Of a stretch of 64,000 nt of DNA, positions 60,919-64,000 are shown piece after piece. The notes below the pieces were generated by a model. That model had not been told where the DNA came from. It worked only from the letters and a program-made list of their open reading frames with translations, and did not search any database. A program made the position numbers and the translations under genes. This stretch comes from Polytrichum commune (Eukaryota; Streptophyta; Polytrichopsida; Polytrichales; Polytrichaceae), in NCBI GenBank assembly GCA_950295325.1, contig OX485803.1:20274001-20338000 (forward strand), read 5' to 3'. Every line of letters starts with the position of its first letter. Positions within the stretch are counted from its first letter, which is position 1.

Positions 60919-63614
60919 CAACACCATGAATTATTTTCTAGCATGTGAATAGTTAATTTTTATATCATGTTGTAAATGACATCAGAGACCCCAGATTTAC
61001 TTTAGTGAAGACAAGTTGGAATGAATCAACTCTTAACATTGTAGAAGACTTGTTTTAACTAAAGCCATTTCATCCACAAGGGATGGGTTTACATAGACAC
61101 CACAAAACCCAAGCCCCCAACTCAAATGAACATTGGTTACTTTCCCCTCAACTCTTGCCACATGTCATTCCTACATTAGTTGGGACACAGTTGAATCTCC
61201 TAGGGGGTGCATTGTATTAAGCACCTACGACTATACGTGAGTGCACAAAAGGGGTATTAATTTTTAAAATTTTCCGTACAATGTATACATATGCTACACA
61301 AATAACTTGTAGTTATGTACATGTATGGAGGACCTTTAAAATATATACAACATTTGCACTTGTATGGTAGTGTCACTATGTTAAATCTCGGTTGAGAATG
61401 TGGTGTGTGTTTGTTAACGCACTTGAAGGCAAATTTGTTGTTGTTGTTGTTGTGTCTCCAATTAGGGTTTAATTTTTTGGAAAGGTTTAGAGGATGCATA
61501 GAAAGTTTGGTAATTGTTGGTTGGAGCATAGGGATCCAATTGAATCGATGGACGGTCCATCAAACATGGAGATTGGCTTATGTTGGTATCAAAAGGGAAC
61601 CAACAACATGTTAATATATGATGTCATTAATCATTTGATGATAAACTTAGAAACAATTATTGCATTGGCAAACTTAAATGCTTATATTTTACATTAGGGG
61701 ATGAGAAAATCTTCAACAACTTTATTAATGGATGATAGAGGTTGATTGTTATTCAAAAGTATATGTAGTGGTCACGGGTAAGACCAAATGTTGCCGAATT
61801 GGCTTTTCATTATAGAGTACCCACAATACAAGTTGGTCGGCACCTCAGAGCCACATGCCACCTCCTAATTTGCCCACCTCATCCACAAAAATCAAGCATG
61901 TCATAGCTTGGTGGATAGCGCTCCTGATTATGCAGGATGGTAGGTGTAGTTGTGATTTTTACGAAGGTGACTAACTCAAGTATCATCAAGGTGGCAACTA
62001 AATCACCATGTGATATTCACCCACTGAATTAGAATCACCATATCACTGATTAGGAACCAAAAACAAGTGTCCCATTAAGAAAGCTAACCGAATTAGCCTT
62101 GTCTACCTTATGTGGTGAGTGATGTTATGTTCCGACATAGCGTTGAGCCATGTAGGCATGCAATTGAGATGGATGAATTTAGGTGGCAGTCCAAGTTAAT
62201 TTGGATGAGGCTATGGACGTGCCTTTACTTCCTATCAACGTCATTGTACATGTTAATAGGAGGGAAATTAGGAGCTGATGGAACATTGGAGCACGGAATG
62301 ACACACACTTCATAAGTTATGTACTCACCTTGAATAGACACAAGAACAGTACTCAATGGGCTGCAACCCACAACCGCTATATAAATAAGGGAAATGGACC
62401 TGCTATTGTATTTGAGTGTACCCCTCATTCATCCAACATAATAGCCTTGAACTAGTACGTAGTCTAGGGGTTATTATTGTTAGTTTATTTGATATCGAAT
62501 TTAGTTTTGGAGACCCCAAATTGGTCTGGTTTAAGTTATTTAAGACAAAGTTACTAGAAACATATAGGGGCCAAGTCTTCATGTTGGATGGATGAGACAT
62601 ACGTTCATATATAATGATTGTCTTTGTGTTGAAAATCATCATTTCAATGTATATTACACTATTAGATTGAAACTGGTTTGATGTTTATTGTTAGCATTTG
62701 AAAGGGGATTCCGAGGCACCAAAGTATGTCTTATTTGAACTCAGTATGGAAAAGTTATAGGGGATTAAAGTTGTATTGTGGGACGACTCAAAAGCAACAT
62801 GTGAATTTGATGTTGAGGTTAGTTTAGTAGGGTACAATTGCAACAACCTACTATTGCCTCCAGGTGCATTCCAATGAACTTGGAACTTTCATACCACCTT
62901 GATGTCAAGGGCAATAAGCCCATTGTCACCAAAGTATTTTATGAGTGACAACTTGTATGTGGAACCCAACTTCATTAAGAAGATTTGATAATGAAAAAAA
63001 TCTTTTCATTTCAACAAAATTTGAGAAGATCCAATTGATCTTAATGAAAACCTTGCTTTTTTTAATTAAAAATATGGATGATAGGATGGATGAGACCCTC
63101 AATAAATAAAATGTAAATGTAAATAGTTGTATGTACATATTAAGAATCCAAATATGTGATAACTTGAACTTCGAAGCTTGGAGTTCATTTGCCTATCCTA
63201 GAGGTAATCAATATAATAAAAAATAAATTCAATTTATTTAATAAACTTTGAAACGAATCACACTCCTTCATACACATCAGGAGTCCATTGATGAAAAGGC
63301 TCTAAAGTTCATCGACCAGTTGACGAGTGTCACTCACAATGAGCTTGAATCATGTTTGGTCCAGGGTATTACCCACACTACTAAAGATGGTTGATCACTA
63401 TAATGGGCAACACCCATAGGCAAGAAAATTTGTTTCCTCGTTCAAATCTTAGCATGCTTTCTAAGAATCTCAAAAACACTTAGAACATCGTTCTCCTTCA
63501 AATTAAAACAAAATCAAACAGGACTTGCATATGTTTATTCGTGAAACATAAAAGTATCTCTATGCCGAGTGGGAGGCCTAGATGAAGACATGACATGGCT
63601 CCACACTGGCTTCT

Positions 63615-63653
<39 letters not shown>

Positions 63654-64000
63654 CTTGGGAACAAATAAGGGTTAACCACAAACCTATAGGGAGTATATGT
63701 TTTAACATGGATGAATGAGAGGTGCACTCATATGCCACCCTTGCCTCTCGCCACCTTGCATTTTTTAGCATAATTTGGATCACAATAATGGATTATCAGT
63801 TTCTAGTGTAAGAGTTGTTTAACATCAAGACCATTATAGCGAAGGACTCATGGACCAAATCATATACTATGGTGTACCCAATCTATTGAATGTAATGGTC
63901 ATGGAAACCGGGGGCCCAAGACCAACGAATGCAGTGGTACGTTGCACAACCTCACTATAACCAAAGAGAACATAGAGCACATGTAGAGTGGGGGCCATGT
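60919..64000. other. non-coding 3' end of the window
   Basis: No gene recognised. 61765-61893 is the inverted partner of 21585-21712. A GTT-type trinucleotide run lies at 61437-61452. Frames at 62112-62315 and 62403-62642 are open but unrecognised. Confidence 0.45.
63616..63651. repeat. (AG)n microsatellite
   Basis: About 18 AG dinucleotides without interruption. Confidence 0.97.

Noticed and set aside
1..64000. tRNA, rRNA or organellar genes
   Set aside because: I saw no cloverleaf-like or rRNA-like sequence on either strand while reading, although small RNA genes cannot be excluded without a covariance search.

Overview
The window reads as nuclear DNA of a land plant, most likely a moss (about 0.75 confidence). 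It is AT-rich and gene-poor, with intron-containing genes and dense transposon debris. Two genes point that way: a protein-kinase/NB-ARC/LRR resistance-type gene, an architecture described in mosses, and a multi-exon gene with SFI1-type centrin-binding repeats, a kind of protein expected where centriole-bearing sperm are made. The species cannot be named from the sequence.

Layout. 1-3.3 kb is gene-free and holds one hAT-like MITE. 3.4-12.0 kb (+) is a three-exon gene of about 2,773 codons: plant-MLKL-like (DUF1221/HeLo-type) helical region, protein kinase, NB-ARC, then a huge LRR array of 35 exact 48-residue units. The array once ran further: a stop codon at 12013 is followed by decaying LRR sequence that is split by a 5.26-kb insertion (12236-17496) and resumes at 17497-17715. 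17.7-33 kb is a transposon field: MITEs, a 1.35-kb hAT-like element, a decayed LINE with a restriction-like endonuclease domain, and a 1.9-kb element with other elements nested inside. 33.5 kb (+) has a truncated F-box gene. 36.7-47.8 kb (-) is an 18-exon coiled-coil/SFI1-repeat gene whose splice phases fit throughout. 47.8-54 kb has no clear gene but holds a long foldback and a diverged duplication. 54.2-56.8 kb is a dead pogo/Tigger transposon carrying a second LINE fragment. 57-64 kb holds MITEs, foldbacks and simple repeats.

How the parts relate. The receptor gene is the main candidate for unusual biology: it joins a cell-death-type MLKL-like kinase to a nucleotide-switch NLR and a very long, recently homogenised LRR ligand surface. 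The SFI1-like gene belongs to cytoskeletal (basal-body) biology and has no obvious functional link to it. The transposons explain most remaining sequence; several show intact target-site duplications, so their borders are firm. All exon borders and family assignments were made by eye.
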